From an uncultured Prevotella sp. (GTDB taxonomy: Bacteria > Bacteroidota > Bacteroidia > Bacteroidales > Bacteroidaceae), in contig CABVDL010000041.1 of assembly GCA_902497035.1 (NCBI GenBank), positions 1 through 21,592 on the forward strand: a stretch of 21,592 nt of DNA, read 5' to 3'. Made by a program: the position numbers and the translations under genes. Below are positions 6,744-15,305 of the stretch, in pieces. A model generated the notes under the pieces. It was not told where the DNA came from, made no database searches, and saw only the letters and a program-made list of their open reading frames with translations. Numbering within the stretch: position 1 is the first letter of the stretch; the number at the start of each line of letters is the position of its first letter.

Positions 6744-7343
6744 ATGGACATTGCAATCGTCAAATACAACGCAGGCAATCTGTATTCCGTAGTCAACGCC
6801 TTCCGGCGGTTGGGCGTCGAGCCAGTCATTACCGACGACGCCGAGCGCATTGCCAAGGCCGACAAGGTGGTCTTCCCAGGCCAGGGCAGCGCACTGACCA
6901 CCATGGCCTATCTGCGTGCCAATAAGATGGATGAGCTCATACGCGGCCTGCGGCAGCCTGTGCTGGGCATTTGCGTGGGCCAGCAGCTGCTTTGCCGTCA
7001 CTCAGAGGAGGGCAACGTCGATTGCATCGGCGTCTTCCCGGCCGACGTGAGACGCTTCCGGCCAACATGCCATGAGGAGAAAGTCCCTGCTATGGGCTGG
7101 CAGGCCCTGCACCAGCCCGTCTCCCCGCTCTTTGCAGGTGTGGAGGATGGCTCATTCGTCTATTTCGTCCACAGCTACTATGTGCCACTGTGCTCCTGCA
7201 CCATCGCTCAGGCCGACTACATTCTCCCCTACTCCGCGGCCCTGCACAAGGACAATTTCTGGACCACGCAGTTTCACCCGGAAAAGAGCGGAAAGGTGGG
7301 CGAGCAGATATTGAGAAACTTCCTCGACCATATTAACGGCTAA
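6744..7343 (+). CDS. hisH: Imidazole glycerol phosphate synthase, glutaminase subunit
   Basis: HisH releases ammonia from glutamine and passes it to HisF, which forms imidazole glycerol phosphate and AICAR in histidine synthesis. The 199-residue length is normal. It shows the class I amidotransferase layout: FPGQG at about 44-48, nucleophile Cys77 in GICVGQQ, and the catalytic His178 and Glu180 in QFHPEKS. The usual family motif is GICLGMQ, so Val and Gln are mild variations. It is the first gene of the cluster. Its partner hisF is two genes downstream, separated by hisA, which is the common bacterial order. The gap to hisA is 15 bp. Confidence 0.97.
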   Translation: MDIAIVKYNAGNLYSVVNAFRRLGVEPVITDDAERIAKADKVVFPGQGSALTTMAYLRANKMDELIRGLRQPVLGICVGQQLLCRHSEEGNVDCIGVFPADVRRFRPTCHEEKVPAMGWQALHQPVSPLFAGVEDGSFVYFVHSYYVPLCSCTIAQADYILPYSAALHKDNFWTTQFHPEKSGKVGEQILRNFLDHING

Positions 7344-7358
7344 GCAGCACACACGCTT

Positions 7359-8090
7359 ATGAAGATACCAACACTTATACCGGCCATTGACATCATCGAC
7401 GGAAAATGCGTACGCCTTACCAAGGGCGACTATGCGCAGAAAAAGGTATATAACGACAATCCGGTGACCGTAGCCCGCGAGTTTGAGCGCCTGGGCTTCA
7501 GACGGCTTCACGTGGTCGATTTGGATGGCGCCAAGGCCAGGCACATCGTCAACGAGGCCACGCTGAAGGCCATCACCGACGCCACTTCGCTGAAAGTGGA
7601 TTTTGGCGGCGGCATCAAGACCGACGAGGACATCAGCCGCGCCTTTGAGGCCGGGGCTGCCATGGTCACCGCAGGAAGCATAGCCGTCACCCATCCCGAG
7701 CTGTTCATGAGGTGGCTCTCCGAATACGGCGCCGACCGCCTCATACTCGGCGCCGACGTAAGGAAAGGCAAAGTCAGCATCAACGGGTGGCTCGAGGACA
7801 CGGCCGACGACCTGCTGCCTTTCCTCAAGCGCTATATCGACGCAGGCGTGAGAAACGTGCTATGTACCGACATTTCCCGCGACGGCACGCTGCAAGGCCC
7901 CGCGACGGCACTCTACAAGCAAATCATGGCCGAATACCCCGGCCTGCAGCTCATTGCCTCGGGAGGGGTGAGCAGCATAGGCGACATCAAGGAGCTCGCA
8001 GAGGCCGGCATTCCCGCAGTGGTATTCGGCAAAGCCTGGTATGAGGGACGCATCACGCCGGACGACATACAACAACTCGAACAACTATGA
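7359..8090 (+). CDS. hisA: ProFAR isomerase (phosphoribosylformimino-AICAR-phosphate isomerase)
   Basis: HisA performs the Amadori rearrangement of ProFAR to PRFAR, the substrate of HisH/HisF. The 243-residue TIM barrel has the expected half-barrel repeats. The first catalytic Asp is D11 in IPAIDIIDGKCVRL, and the second is probably D133 in LGADVRKG. Phosphate-binding glycine motifs appear in VDFGGGI and near the end in ASGGVSS. It lacks the traits expected of a bifunctional TrpF/PriA enzyme as far as sequence reading allows, and histidine use is clear from context. Its stop overlaps the hisF start by 4 bp (ATGA), suggesting coupled translation. Confidence 0.97.
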   Translation: MKIPTLIPAIDIIDGKCVRLTKGDYAQKKVYNDNPVTVAREFERLGFRRLHVVDLDGAKARHIVNEATLKAITDATSLKVDFGGGIKTDEDISRAFEAGAAMVTAGSIAVTHPELFMRWLSEYGADRLILGADVRKGKVSINGWLEDTADDLLPFLKRYIDAGVRNVLCTDISRDGTLQGPATALYKQIMAEYPGLQLIASGGVSSIGDIKELAEAGIPAVVFGKAWYEGRITPDDIQQLEQL

Positions 8091-8863
8091 CACAAGCCAA
8101 CCATAACTCACTGGCCAAGCGCATCATCCCCTGCCTCGACGTAAAAGACGGGCAGACGGTGAAAGGCACCCACTTCGTGAACCTGCGGCAGGCCGGCGAC
8201 CCCGTGGCCTTAGGCAAGGCCTACAGCGAAGCCGGCGCCGACGAGCTGGTGTTTCTCGACATCACCGCCACCGTGGAGGGGCGCAAGACGTTCACCGACA
8301 TGGTGAGCCGCGTGGCAAGAGAAATCAACATCCCCTTCACCGTCGGCGGCGGCATCAACACCATAGCCGACGTGGAGCGGCTGCTCAACGCGGGCGCCGA
8401 CAAGATCAGCGTCAACTCGGCCGCCATCCGCCATCCTGAGCTCATTGACGACATTGCCCGGCGCTTCGGGTCACAAGTGTGTGTCTGCGCCATCGACGCG
8501 CGCCACGACGCCGACGGGTGGTTCTGCTACGTCAAAGGCGGACGCGAGCGCACCGACAGGCCTTTGCTCGATTGGGCCAAAGAGGCTGAGAGCCGCGGAG
8601 CCGGAGAGATACTCTTCACAAGCATGGACCACGACGGCGTGAAAAACGGCTTCGCCTGTGAGCAGCTCGCAGTGCTGGCCGACAACCTATCAATCCCCGT
8701 CATCGCCAGCGGCGGCGCAGGAGCAATGTCGCATTTCTATGATGCTTTCGCCCACGGCAAGGCCGATGCCGCACTGGCAGCGAGCGTCTTCCACTACGGC
8801 GAAATACAAATACCGAAGCTGAAGAAATATCTGCGGAAACGGGGGGTCAACGTCAGATGCTGA
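8087..8863 (+). CDS. hisF: Imidazole glycerol phosphate synthase, cyclase subunit
   Basis: HisF closes the imidazole ring using ammonia channelled from HisH. The 258-residue TIM barrel is of standard length. D18 in RIIPCLDVKDG and D137 in CAIDARHD correspond to the paired acid-base aspartates of the family. VGGGI, VNSAAI and IASGGAG form phosphate-binding loops. The family motif usually close to SMDRDGTKDGF here reads SMDHDGVKNGF, a conservative difference. The start lies within the hisA stop, and hisIE follows after a 30-bp gap. Confidence 0.97.
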   Translation: MTQANHNSLAKRIIPCLDVKDGQTVKGTHFVNLRQAGDPVALGKAYSEAGADELVFLDITATVEGRKTFTDMVSRVAREINIPFTVGGGINTIADVERLLNAGADKISVNSAAIRHPELIDDIARRFGSQVCVCAIDARHDADGWFCYVKGGRERTDRPLLDWAKEAESRGAGEILFTSMDHDGVKNGFACEQLAVLADNLSIPVIASGGAGAMSHFYDAFAHGKADAALAASVFHYGEIQIPKLKKYLRKRGVNVRC

Positions 8864-8893
8864 AAATATACGACACCAGGCACTGAGACAGCG

Positions 8894-9568
8894 ATGGACA
8901 CAACAAACACAACGGACACAACGATGAACAACGATTTAGACTTTGACAAGATGGGCGGACTCATTCCCGCCATCATACAGGATGCCGTCAGCGGCAAGGT
9001 GCTGATGCTGGGCTTCATGAACAAGGAAGCCTATGAAAAGACGCTTGAGACGAGGCTCGTCACCTTCTACAGCCGTTCGCGGCAATGTCTGTGGACCAAG
9101 GGCGAGACCTCGGGCAACTACCTTCATCTGGTAAGTCTCAAGGCCGACTGCGACCGCGACACACTGCTCATCAAGGCCCATCCCGACGGTCCCGTCTGCC
9201 ATTTGGGCACCGACACGTGCTGGGGTGAGCGCAATGAGGTGAACCCCATCAGCTTTCTCGTAGAGCTGCAGGACTTCATCTGCAAGCGCCATGAGGAGAT
9301 GCCGGAGGGCAGCTACACGACGAGCCTGTTTAAGAAAGGTGTCAACAAAATGGCGCAAAAGGTGGGAGAAGAAGCTGTCGAGACCGTGATTGAGGCCACC
9401 AACGGCACCAACGAGAAGCTCATTTACGAGGCCTCCGACCTGCTCTATCACCTCATCGTGCTGCTCACGGGCAAGGGACTGCGCCTCGAGGATGTGGCCG
9501 CAGAGCTGGCCAAGCGCCATAATCCCGACTGGGACAAGGCCCGGCGGCTGGCCAAGAGCAAGGTCTGA
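8894..9568 (+). CDS. hisIE: Bifunctional PRA-CH / PRA-PH histidine enzyme
   Basis: A fused enzyme catalysing steps two and three of histidine synthesis: pyrophosphate removal from PR-ATP (C-terminal HisE part, about 125-215) and opening of the PR-AMP ring (N-terminal HisI part, about 20-115). HisI motifs seen include FYSRSR, WTKGETSGN, the metal-site run KADCDRDT and CHLGTDTCW. HisE motifs include KVGEEAVE and the acidic EASDLLYHL. The product is 224 residues from the first ATG. The ATG at 8924 would give 214 residues and begins at a more family-like point (MNNDLDFDKMGG). Neither has a clear ribosome site, so the start is uncertain by 10 codons. It ends the his block and is 54 bp before ftsE. 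Confidence 0.95.
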   Translation: MDTTNTTDTTMNNDLDFDKMGGLIPAIIQDAVSGKVLMLGFMNKEAYEKTLETRLVTFYSRSRQCLWTKGETSGNYLHLVSLKADCDRDTLLIKAHPDGPVCHLGTDTCWGERNEVNPISFLVELQDFICKRHEEMPEGSYTTSLFKKGVNKMAQKVGEEAVETVIEATNGTNEKLIYEASDLLYHLIVLLTGKGLRLEDVAAELAKRHNPDWDKARRLAKSKV

Positions 9569-9622
9569 GTCCGGACAACTGTTATAGCAAAAGCGGAAAG
9601 TAACATCACAATACCATAAATC

Positions 9623-10369
9623 ATGTTGATTGACTATCAGAAAGTTAAAATATACCAGCAGGACAAGCTCATCCTCGACGATGTGGACTTCCATGTCGAC
9701 GAGGGTGAGTTGGTTTACCTCATAGGAAAGGTGGGGTCGGGCAAGAGCAGCCTGCTGAAGACGCTCTACTGCGAGCTGGACCTTTACAAGGACGAGGCAG
9801 AGAAAGCCGAGGTGTTGGGGCGTAACCTGCTGACGCTGAAGCGAAAGGAAATACCTGCGCTGCGCCGTGAGATGGGCATCATCTTTCAGGACTTCCAACT
9901 GCTCCACGACCGCAACGTACACCAGAACCTGTACTTCGTGCTGCGCGCAACGGGCTGGAAAGACAAGCAAAAAATCAAGGACCGCATCAACGAGGTGCTT
10001 GAGGCCGTCGGCATGACAGAGAAAATCAATGCCATGCCCCATGAGCTGTCGGGCGGCGAACAGCAGCGCGTCTCCATCGCGAGGGCCTTGCTCAACAAGC
10101 CAAAGATAATCATCGCCGACGAGCCCACCGGCAATCTCGACCCCGAGACGGCCAACAACATCGTGAAACTGCTGAAAGACATCACGCTCGACGGCACGGC
10201 GGTGGTGATGTCAACCCACAACATATCGATGCTCAACAAGTTCCCGGGAGTCGTCTATCGGTGCAAGGGCGGCCGGCTGAGCGACGTCACCAAGGAGTTC
10301 AACAGCCTTGACCTCACCGAGGACGGAGAGGAAGCGCCAGGCGGCGGCAGCGTAGCCGACAATCAATAA
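9623..10369 (+). CDS. ftsE: Cell division ABC ATPase FtsE
   Basis: FtsE pairs with the membrane protein FtsX at the divisome and drives activation of peptidoglycan hydrolases. The 248-residue single ABC module has Walker A GKVGSGKSS (35-43), Q-loop FQDFQLL, signature L142-SGGE, Walker B ADEP with D166-E167, and a switch His in MSTHN. The GKVGSGKSSLLKTLY form is familiar from Bacteroidota FtsE. The last 25 residues are Gly/acid-rich and look disordered. No ftsX is adjacent, so the partner must be encoded elsewhere. It could be another type of small ABC ATPase, but FtsE is clearly favoured. It is 25 bp upstream of lysC. Confidence 0.85.
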   Translation: MLIDYQKVKIYQQDKLILDDVDFHVDEGELVYLIGKVGSGKSSLLKTLYCELDLYKDEAEKAEVLGRNLLTLKRKEIPALRREMGIIFQDFQLLHDRNVHQNLYFVLRATGWKDKQKIKDRINEVLEAVGMTEKINAMPHELSGGEQQRVSIARALLNKPKIIIADEPTGNLDPETANNIVKLLKDITLDGTAVVMSTHNISMLNKFPGVVYRCKGGRLSDVTKEFNSLDLTEDGEEAPGGGSVADNQ

Positions 10370-10394
10370 GACAACAATCAAACATAAAAGGCAT

Positions 10395-11711
10395 ATGAAG
10401 GTAATGAAATTTGGGGGTACTTCCGTCGGAAGCCCCGAGCGCATGAAAGAAGTGGCGAGGCTCATTACACGGTCGGGCGAACCCACGTTTGTGGTGCTGT
10501 CGGCCATGAGCGGCACCACCAACAGCCTGGTAGAGATCAGCAATTACCTCTATAAGAAAAATCCCGAAGGCGCAAACGAAGTCATCAACCGACTCGAGGA
10601 GAAGTACCTCGGCCATATAGACGAGCTCTATTCAAGCGAGGAATTCAAGAGCCGTACCAGGCAGTTCCTCACCAAGGAACTCTTGCTTCTCCGCTCCTAC
10701 ACAAAAGGAATCTTCACCAGTTTCGAAGAGAAAGTCATCGTCGCACAGGGAGAAATCATCTCAACAAACATGATGAACAACTACCTGCAGGAGCAGGGCG
10801 TGAGGAGCGTGTTGCTGGATGCCCTCTCGTTTATGCGCACCAACAAGAACTCAGAGCCTGACACGCCTTTCATCAAAGCGCACTTGCCTGAGGTGATGAA
10901 GCAGCACCCCGGCTGCCAAATCTATCTCACACAGGGCTTTATCTGCCGCAATGCCTACGGCGAGGTGAGCAACCTTCAGCGCGGCGGCTCCGACTATACG
11001 GCGTCGCTCATCGGCGCGGCCCTGCCCGCAGAGGAAATACAAATCTGGACAGATATCGACGGAATGCACAACAACGACCCACGCTTCGTTGACCATACGG
11101 CCGCCGTCCACCAGCTCAACTTTGAGGAGGCGGCCGAGCTGGCCTATTTCGGCGCGAAAATCCTGCATCCCACCTGCGTGCAGCCCGCTAAATACGCGGG
11201 AATCCCCGTGCGGCTGAAGAACACTATGGAGCCCGAGGCCGAGGGTACCATCATCAACAATGAGCTAAAGAAAGGAACCATCAAGGCCGTGGCGGCAAAG
11301 GACAACATCACCGCCATCAAGATTAAGTCCTCACGCATGCTGCTGGCCACGGGCTTCCTGCGTAAGGTGTTTGAAATCTTTGAAAGCTACCAGACCCCCA
11401 TCGACATGATCACCACGTCGGAGGTAGGCGTCAGCATGAGCATCGACAACGACACGCATCTTGGCGAGATAGTGGATGAGCTGAAGAAATACGGAACAGT
11501 GACCGTTGACAAGGACATGTGCATCATCTGTGTCGTCGGAGACCTCGACTGGAGCAACGTGGGCTTTGAGGCCAAGGCTACGCTGGCGATGAACAACATT
11601 CCACTGCGCATGATCAGCTACGGCGGCTCCAACTACAACATCTCGTTCCTGATTAAGGAAGCCGACAAGAAGCGCGCACTGCAGAGCCTGAGCGACACCT
11701 TATTTAAATAA
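10395..11711 (+). CDS. lysC: Monofunctional aspartate kinase
   Basis: Phosphorylates aspartate, the first step towards lysine/diaminopimelate, threonine and methionine. The 438-residue product starts with the kinase motif KFGGTSVG (5-12). It includes the aspartate-binding area SNLQRGGSDYTASLIG, the WTDIDGM segment and GAKILHP. The C-terminal 140 residues form two ACT-type domains, with TTSEVGVSMSID and GGSNYNISFLI visible. The ACT domains would permit feedback inhibition by an end product, but which amino acid cannot be read. There is no homoserine dehydrogenase fusion. It lies 7 bp upstream of lysA, so the first and last enzymes of the lysine branch are co-transcribed. Confidence 0.95.
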   Translation: MKVMKFGGTSVGSPERMKEVARLITRSGEPTFVVLSAMSGTTNSLVEISNYLYKKNPEGANEVINRLEEKYLGHIDELYSSEEFKSRTRQFLTKELLLLRSYTKGIFTSFEEKVIVAQGEIISTNMMNNYLQEQGVRSVLLDALSFMRTNKNSEPDTPFIKAHLPEVMKQHPGCQIYLTQGFICRNAYGEVSNLQRGGSDYTASLIGAALPAEEIQIWTDIDGMHNNDPRFVDHTAAVHQLNFEEAAELAYFGAKILHPTCVQPAKYAGIPVRLKNTMEPEAEGTIINNELKKGTIKAVAAKDNITAIKIKSSRMLLATGFLRKVFEIFESYQTPIDMITTSEVGVSMSIDNDTHLGEIVDELKKYGTVTVDKDMCIICVVGDLDWSNVGFEAKATLAMNNIPLRMISYGGSNYNISFLIKEADKKRALQSLSDTLFK

Positions 11712-11718
11712 CCGTGTT

Positions 11719-12876
11719 ATGAAGACTTCGTTTCCTATAGATAAGTTTCAAGACAAAGCCACACCATTTTACTATTATGACACCGCCTTGCTTCAATCGA
11801 CGTTGCAGGCGGTGCGTGAGGAGACTGCGGAGCGCCCGGGCTTCGCAGTCCACTATGCCGTGAAAGCCAACGCCAACCCCAAGGTGCTGCGCCTCATCGC
11901 AAAGGCCGGACTGGGTGCCGACTGCGTGAGCGGAGGCGAGATAAAAGCCGCGCTGGCCGCCGGCTTCCCTGCATCAATGACCGTATATGCAGGCGTGGGC
12001 AAGGCTGACTGGGAAATCAACACCGCTCTTGACGCGGGCATCTTCTGCTTCAACGTCGAGAGCAAGCCCGAACTGGAGATTATCAACGAGCTGGCAGCAG
12101 CAAAGGGAAAGGTGGCCACCGTCTGCTTCCGCATCAACCCCGACGTGGGCGCCCATACCCATGCCAACATCACCACGGGCCTCGCTGAGAACAAGTTCGG
12201 AATAGCCATGGCCGACATGCAGCCGCTCATCCGCGAGGCACAGGCCCTGGCCAACATCCGTTTCGCCGGCCTCCACTTTCACATCGGCAGTCAGATACTC
12301 GACATGACCGACTTTGAGCGACTCTGTGAACGCATCAACGAATTGCAGGACGAGCTTGACAAAGAGGACATCAGGATTGAGAACATCAATGTCGGCGGAG
12401 GCCTCGGCATACGCTATGACGACCCCGACGGTCACCCCATCCCCGACTTCAAGGCTTATTTCGACACCTATGCCACCCACCTGCAACTGCGTGAGGGCCA
12501 GAAGCTGCACTTTGAGCTTGGACGTGCCATCGTGGGGCAGATGGGCAGTCTCATCACACGCACCCTATACGTGAAGCAAGGCTCGGTGAAGAAGTTCTGC
12601 ATTGTCGACGGCGGCATGAGCGACCTCATACGCCCTGCCCTCTATGGCGCCCACCACGAGATTGAGAACCTGAGCAGCGAGGCCCCTGAGGAGTTGTATG
12701 ATGTCGTGGGACCGATATGTGAGTCGAGCGATGTCTTTGGCAAGGATGTGCGCCTGCCCCACGCCCACCGCGGCGATTTCATCGCCATTCGCTCGGCCGG
12801 AGCCTACGGCGAGATTATGGCAAGCCAATACAACTGCCGCCCGCTGCCCAAAGGTTATCTTACTGAAGATTTGTAA
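11719..12876 (+). CDS. lysA: Diaminopimelate decarboxylase
   Basis: A pyridoxal phosphate enzyme that converts meso-diaminopimelate to lysine, the last lysine step. The 385 residues form the alanine racemase-like barrel followed by a beta domain. The cofactor lysine is K49 in YAVKANANP. HFHIGSQ and VGGGLG bind phosphate. CESSDVFGKD carries the catalytic Cys and Asp, and the late AGAYGEIM includes a substrate Tyr. The usual EPGR motif reads ELGR here, which I recall in related Bacteroidota enzymes. The gene is 3 bp from the following membrane protein gene. Confidence 0.95.
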   Translation: MKTSFPIDKFQDKATPFYYYDTALLQSTLQAVREETAERPGFAVHYAVKANANPKVLRLIAKAGLGADCVSGGEIKAALAAGFPASMTVYAGVGKADWEINTALDAGIFCFNVESKPELEIINELAAAKGKVATVCFRINPDVGAHTHANITTGLAENKFGIAMADMQPLIREAQALANIRFAGLHFHIGSQILDMTDFERLCERINELQDELDKEDIRIENINVGGGLGIRYDDPDGHPIPDFKAYFDTYATHLQLREGQKLHFELGRAIVGQMGSLITRTLYVKQGSVKKFCIVDGGMSDLIRPALYGAHHEIENLSSEAPEELYDVVGPICESSDVFGKDVRLPHAHRGDFIAIRSAGAYGEIMASQYNCRPLPKGYLTEDL

Positions 12877-12879
12877 TCA

Positions 12880-14091
12880 ATGGACGATATACTCATCATC
12901 AACGATTTTACCATCATCAGTGCTGCCGCACTACTCATCGTCGCCATAGTCTCGGCCCTGTTCAACCCTTTCCTGCGGTTCAGGAAACCTGCCGAGGAGA
13001 CGGCCGTCAACGAGGAAGCATCCGCTGACTCCTCAGCTGAAGACGGGCAAGCCGAGGCAGTACCGGTCTCCGTCATCCTCACACCCCACGATGAGGCCGA
13101 GGCCCTGAAAGCGAACTTGCCGTTGCTGCTTGACCAGGACTATCCCGTTGACTATCAGGTGATAGTCATCGTCGAGCAGGGCTATCCCGACACAGAGGAC
13201 GTGGTGAAGCACATTCAAAATGACCTGAATAAGTCTGATGGCCACGCAAGCCTCTACATGACCTACATTCCCGAGTCATCGCGCTATATGAGCCGCAAGA
13301 AGCTCGCCATGACGCTCGGCGTGAAGGCCTCGCGCACAGAGTGGGTGCTGCTCACCGAGGCCTACACCAGACCGTCGTCGCGGCAATGGCTCCGCACCAT
13401 GACCCGAGCCTGCGACAAGGATGCCCGCATGGTCATAGGCTATGGAGGCTACAGCGACGAGACCACGTCGTTCAAGCGCTTCGAACGGCTCAACATGGCC
13501 TACTACCTCATGCGGGAGGACAGCCGCGGACAAGCCTACCGAACGCTGAGCCACAACCTCCTGCTACGCAAGAGCGACTTCATGGCGAGCGACGGCTTCC
13601 TCGGTACGCTGAACCTCATACGGGGCGAATACGACGCACTGGTCAACAAGTTCTCAACCGCCGACGGCACACGACTCGTGACCGACAGCGCCGCATGGAT
13701 GACTGACGACGCACCCACCCACAAGACGTGGATGAACGCCCACATCTTCTATATAGAGACCCGCAAATGGCTTCAGCGAAACCTTTCGCACCGCGTGTGG
13801 TTCAATCTTGACCAAACGCTGCTCCACCTCAACTTTATCTGCATCATTGCGGCCATTATTTATGCCGCATTGGCGCTCAATCTCATTGTAGGAGCCGCAG
13901 CCGTGACGTCGCTGCTGCTGACGATTGTCCTGCGCACGGTCTTCGGGCATAAGGCAGCGAAGGCATTCGGCCAGCATTTCCCTATACTGGCTATCTATCC
14001 CTATGAGTTGTCGCTGATTTGGCACAACTTAGGCTACATCATTCGCCACCGTCTGGCCAACAAACTTGACTTCACCACCCACAAGCAATGA
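12880..14091 (+). CDS. Membrane GT2-like protein with altered DxD motif
   Basis: A 403-residue protein with one N-terminal membrane segment (about 5-30), a Ser/Ala/Glu-rich linker (about 40-60), a GT-A-like domain starting PVSVILTPHDEA, and two C-terminal membrane segments (about 315-356). This layout matches membrane-bound family 2 transferases that build surface glycans. Where an active enzyme normally has DxD or DAD, this reads LLTEAYTRP with E160-A-Y162. The later part has RKWLQRN, which could be a remnant of a QxxRW-type region. It could be an inactive or metal-independent transferase. It follows lysA by 3 bp and overlaps the next gene by 4 bp, so it belongs to this transcript. Confidence 0.72.
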   Translation: MDDILIINDFTIISAAALLIVAIVSALFNPFLRFRKPAEETAVNEEASADSSAEDGQAEAVPVSVILTPHDEAEALKANLPLLLDQDYPVDYQVIVIVEQGYPDTEDVVKHIQNDLNKSDGHASLYMTYIPESSRYMSRKKLAMTLGVKASRTEWVLLTEAYTRPSSRQWLRTMTRACDKDARMVIGYGGYSDETTSFKRFERLNMAYYLMREDSRGQAYRTLSHNLLLRKSDFMASDGFLGTLNLIRGEYDALVNKFSTADGTRLVTDSAAWMTDDAPTHKTWMNAHIFYIETRKWLQRNLSHRVWFNLDQTLLHLNFICIIAAIIYAALALNLIVGAAAVTSLLLTIVLRTVFGHKAAKAFGQHFPILAIYPYELSLIWHNLGYIIRHRLANKLDFTTHKQ

Positions 14092-15254
14092 GCCGCCTGC
14101 GCATACTCTTCTACGTTCCAACTCAGACCGATGCCATCGGCATTCATCACGAGCTGACCACCCGCTTGGCTGCATGCCTGAGCGGAGATGCCGACGTGAC
14201 CCTGGCCACGACTGACGGGAAGAAAGTTTCCACCACACCCTCCGACTACGACATCATCCATATCTTCGGTTGCTGGAGCAACAGCGCATGCCAGTTGGCC
14301 GGAAAAGCTCACACCGGACTGACACCTTATATTCTCACGCCCTTAGGAATGCTGCAGCCGTGGGAGAATGAGCGGCACCGGAAGACGCTGCTCTTCAAGT
14401 GGCAACACACGCTGACAACCCGCGCCGCGGCTGTTCAAGTATGCGGGCAGCTCGAGCAAAGCACTTTTCAAAAGCTCGACTGGAACCCACGCGTTGCACT
14501 CATCAAGAACCCCGTGTTGACAAGCCTTGCCACATTCGAGGAGACTGCCACCCAGCTGCTTCAGCTCTATCGCAAGGTACTCGACACCAACGCCCGCATA
14601 CTGCTCACCAGCGAGACGAGAGAACTGCTCGGCAAGCTGCTTCAAATAGGCATTGACAATGCCGCACTGGAAAACGACGAGCATAGGCAGTCGGTCGCCG
14701 CCGCCCTCTCACAGATCACCGACGAGCAATGGCGCCGCACACTCATCTACGCAAGTGACGAAAGACTGAGCGCAATCCTCAAGACATCCTTGCAGCGACT
14801 GGGTATCGAAAAACCGACCCTGGACATAACCTCGCTCAACCGCTTCAAGCCAATAAGCAACTATGCCGACGGGCATCTGCGAGGCGACACGCTACTGTCG
14901 CGCAACCTGCTGTTGCGCAACAAGGTGAAGGAAGTCTTTGCCGAGCATGATGCTACAGAACAAAGCGTCTGCCTCCAGCTGCTCAATCTCCAATATGAGC
15001 TTGCCCACCGCACGGCCCCGCTGCTTCATCTCACCGACCTCTACCGCACCATGCGGTTCACCAACATGGACGAAGATGCCGTTGCCGACATGGCCAAGCA
15101 ACTTGATGTGCTTGACTTCAGCGAGCGGCTCATGGCCGGGATGCACGACTTCCTCGGACTCACCGAGGGCTTCATGCCGTTCGACAGCCGTTACGACAAA
15201 CATACAAAGAGACTTTACTCCGCATTGACCAAATTCGAAATTTATCCACAATAA
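14088..15254 (+). CDS. GT4-like N-terminal domain with unassigned C-terminal half
   Basis: A protein of 388 residues. Residues 1-145 read like the acceptor-side domain of a family 4 glycosyltransferase: start RLRILFYVP, DIIHIFGCW (55-63), LTPLGMLQPW (about 83-92), and RVALIKNPV at 135-143, where the first Rossmann domain usually ends. After that, the expected donor-binding domain, with its glycine loop and E-x7-E motif, is not recognisable. Instead there is a mostly helical, Leu- and charge-rich region to the end. No membrane segment or signal is seen. ATGA overlap couples it to the preceding GT2-like gene, suggesting a paired function. A diverged or non-catalytic partner protein is possible. 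Confidence 0.6.
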   Translation: MSRLRILFYVPTQTDAIGIHHELTTRLAACLSGDADVTLATTDGKKVSTTPSDYDIIHIFGCWSNSACQLAGKAHTGLTPYILTPLGMLQPWENERHRKTLLFKWQHTLTTRAAAVQVCGQLEQSTFQKLDWNPRVALIKNPVLTSLATFEETATQLLQLYRKVLDTNARILLTSETRELLGKLLQIGIDNAALENDEHRQSVAAALSQITDEQWRRTLIYASDERLSAILKTSLQRLGIEKPTLDITSLNRFKPISNYADGHLRGDTLLSRNLLLRNKVKEVFAEHDATEQSVCLQLLNLQYELAHRTAPLLHLTDLYRTMRFTNMDEDAVADMAKQLDVLDFSERLMAGMHDFLGLTEGFMPFDSRYDKHTKRLYSALTKFEIYPQ

Positions 15255-15305
15255 ACTTCCCGACCTGCAACCGGCAGCAATCTTTAATCTTAATTCCACC
15301 ACATT

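Noticed and set aside
8936..10042. Long minus-strand ORF (368 codons) opposite hisIE and ftsE
   Set aside because: It is antisense to two firmly identified genes, has low-complexity His/Val/Leu composition typical of the complement of GC-rich codons, and matches no known family by eye.
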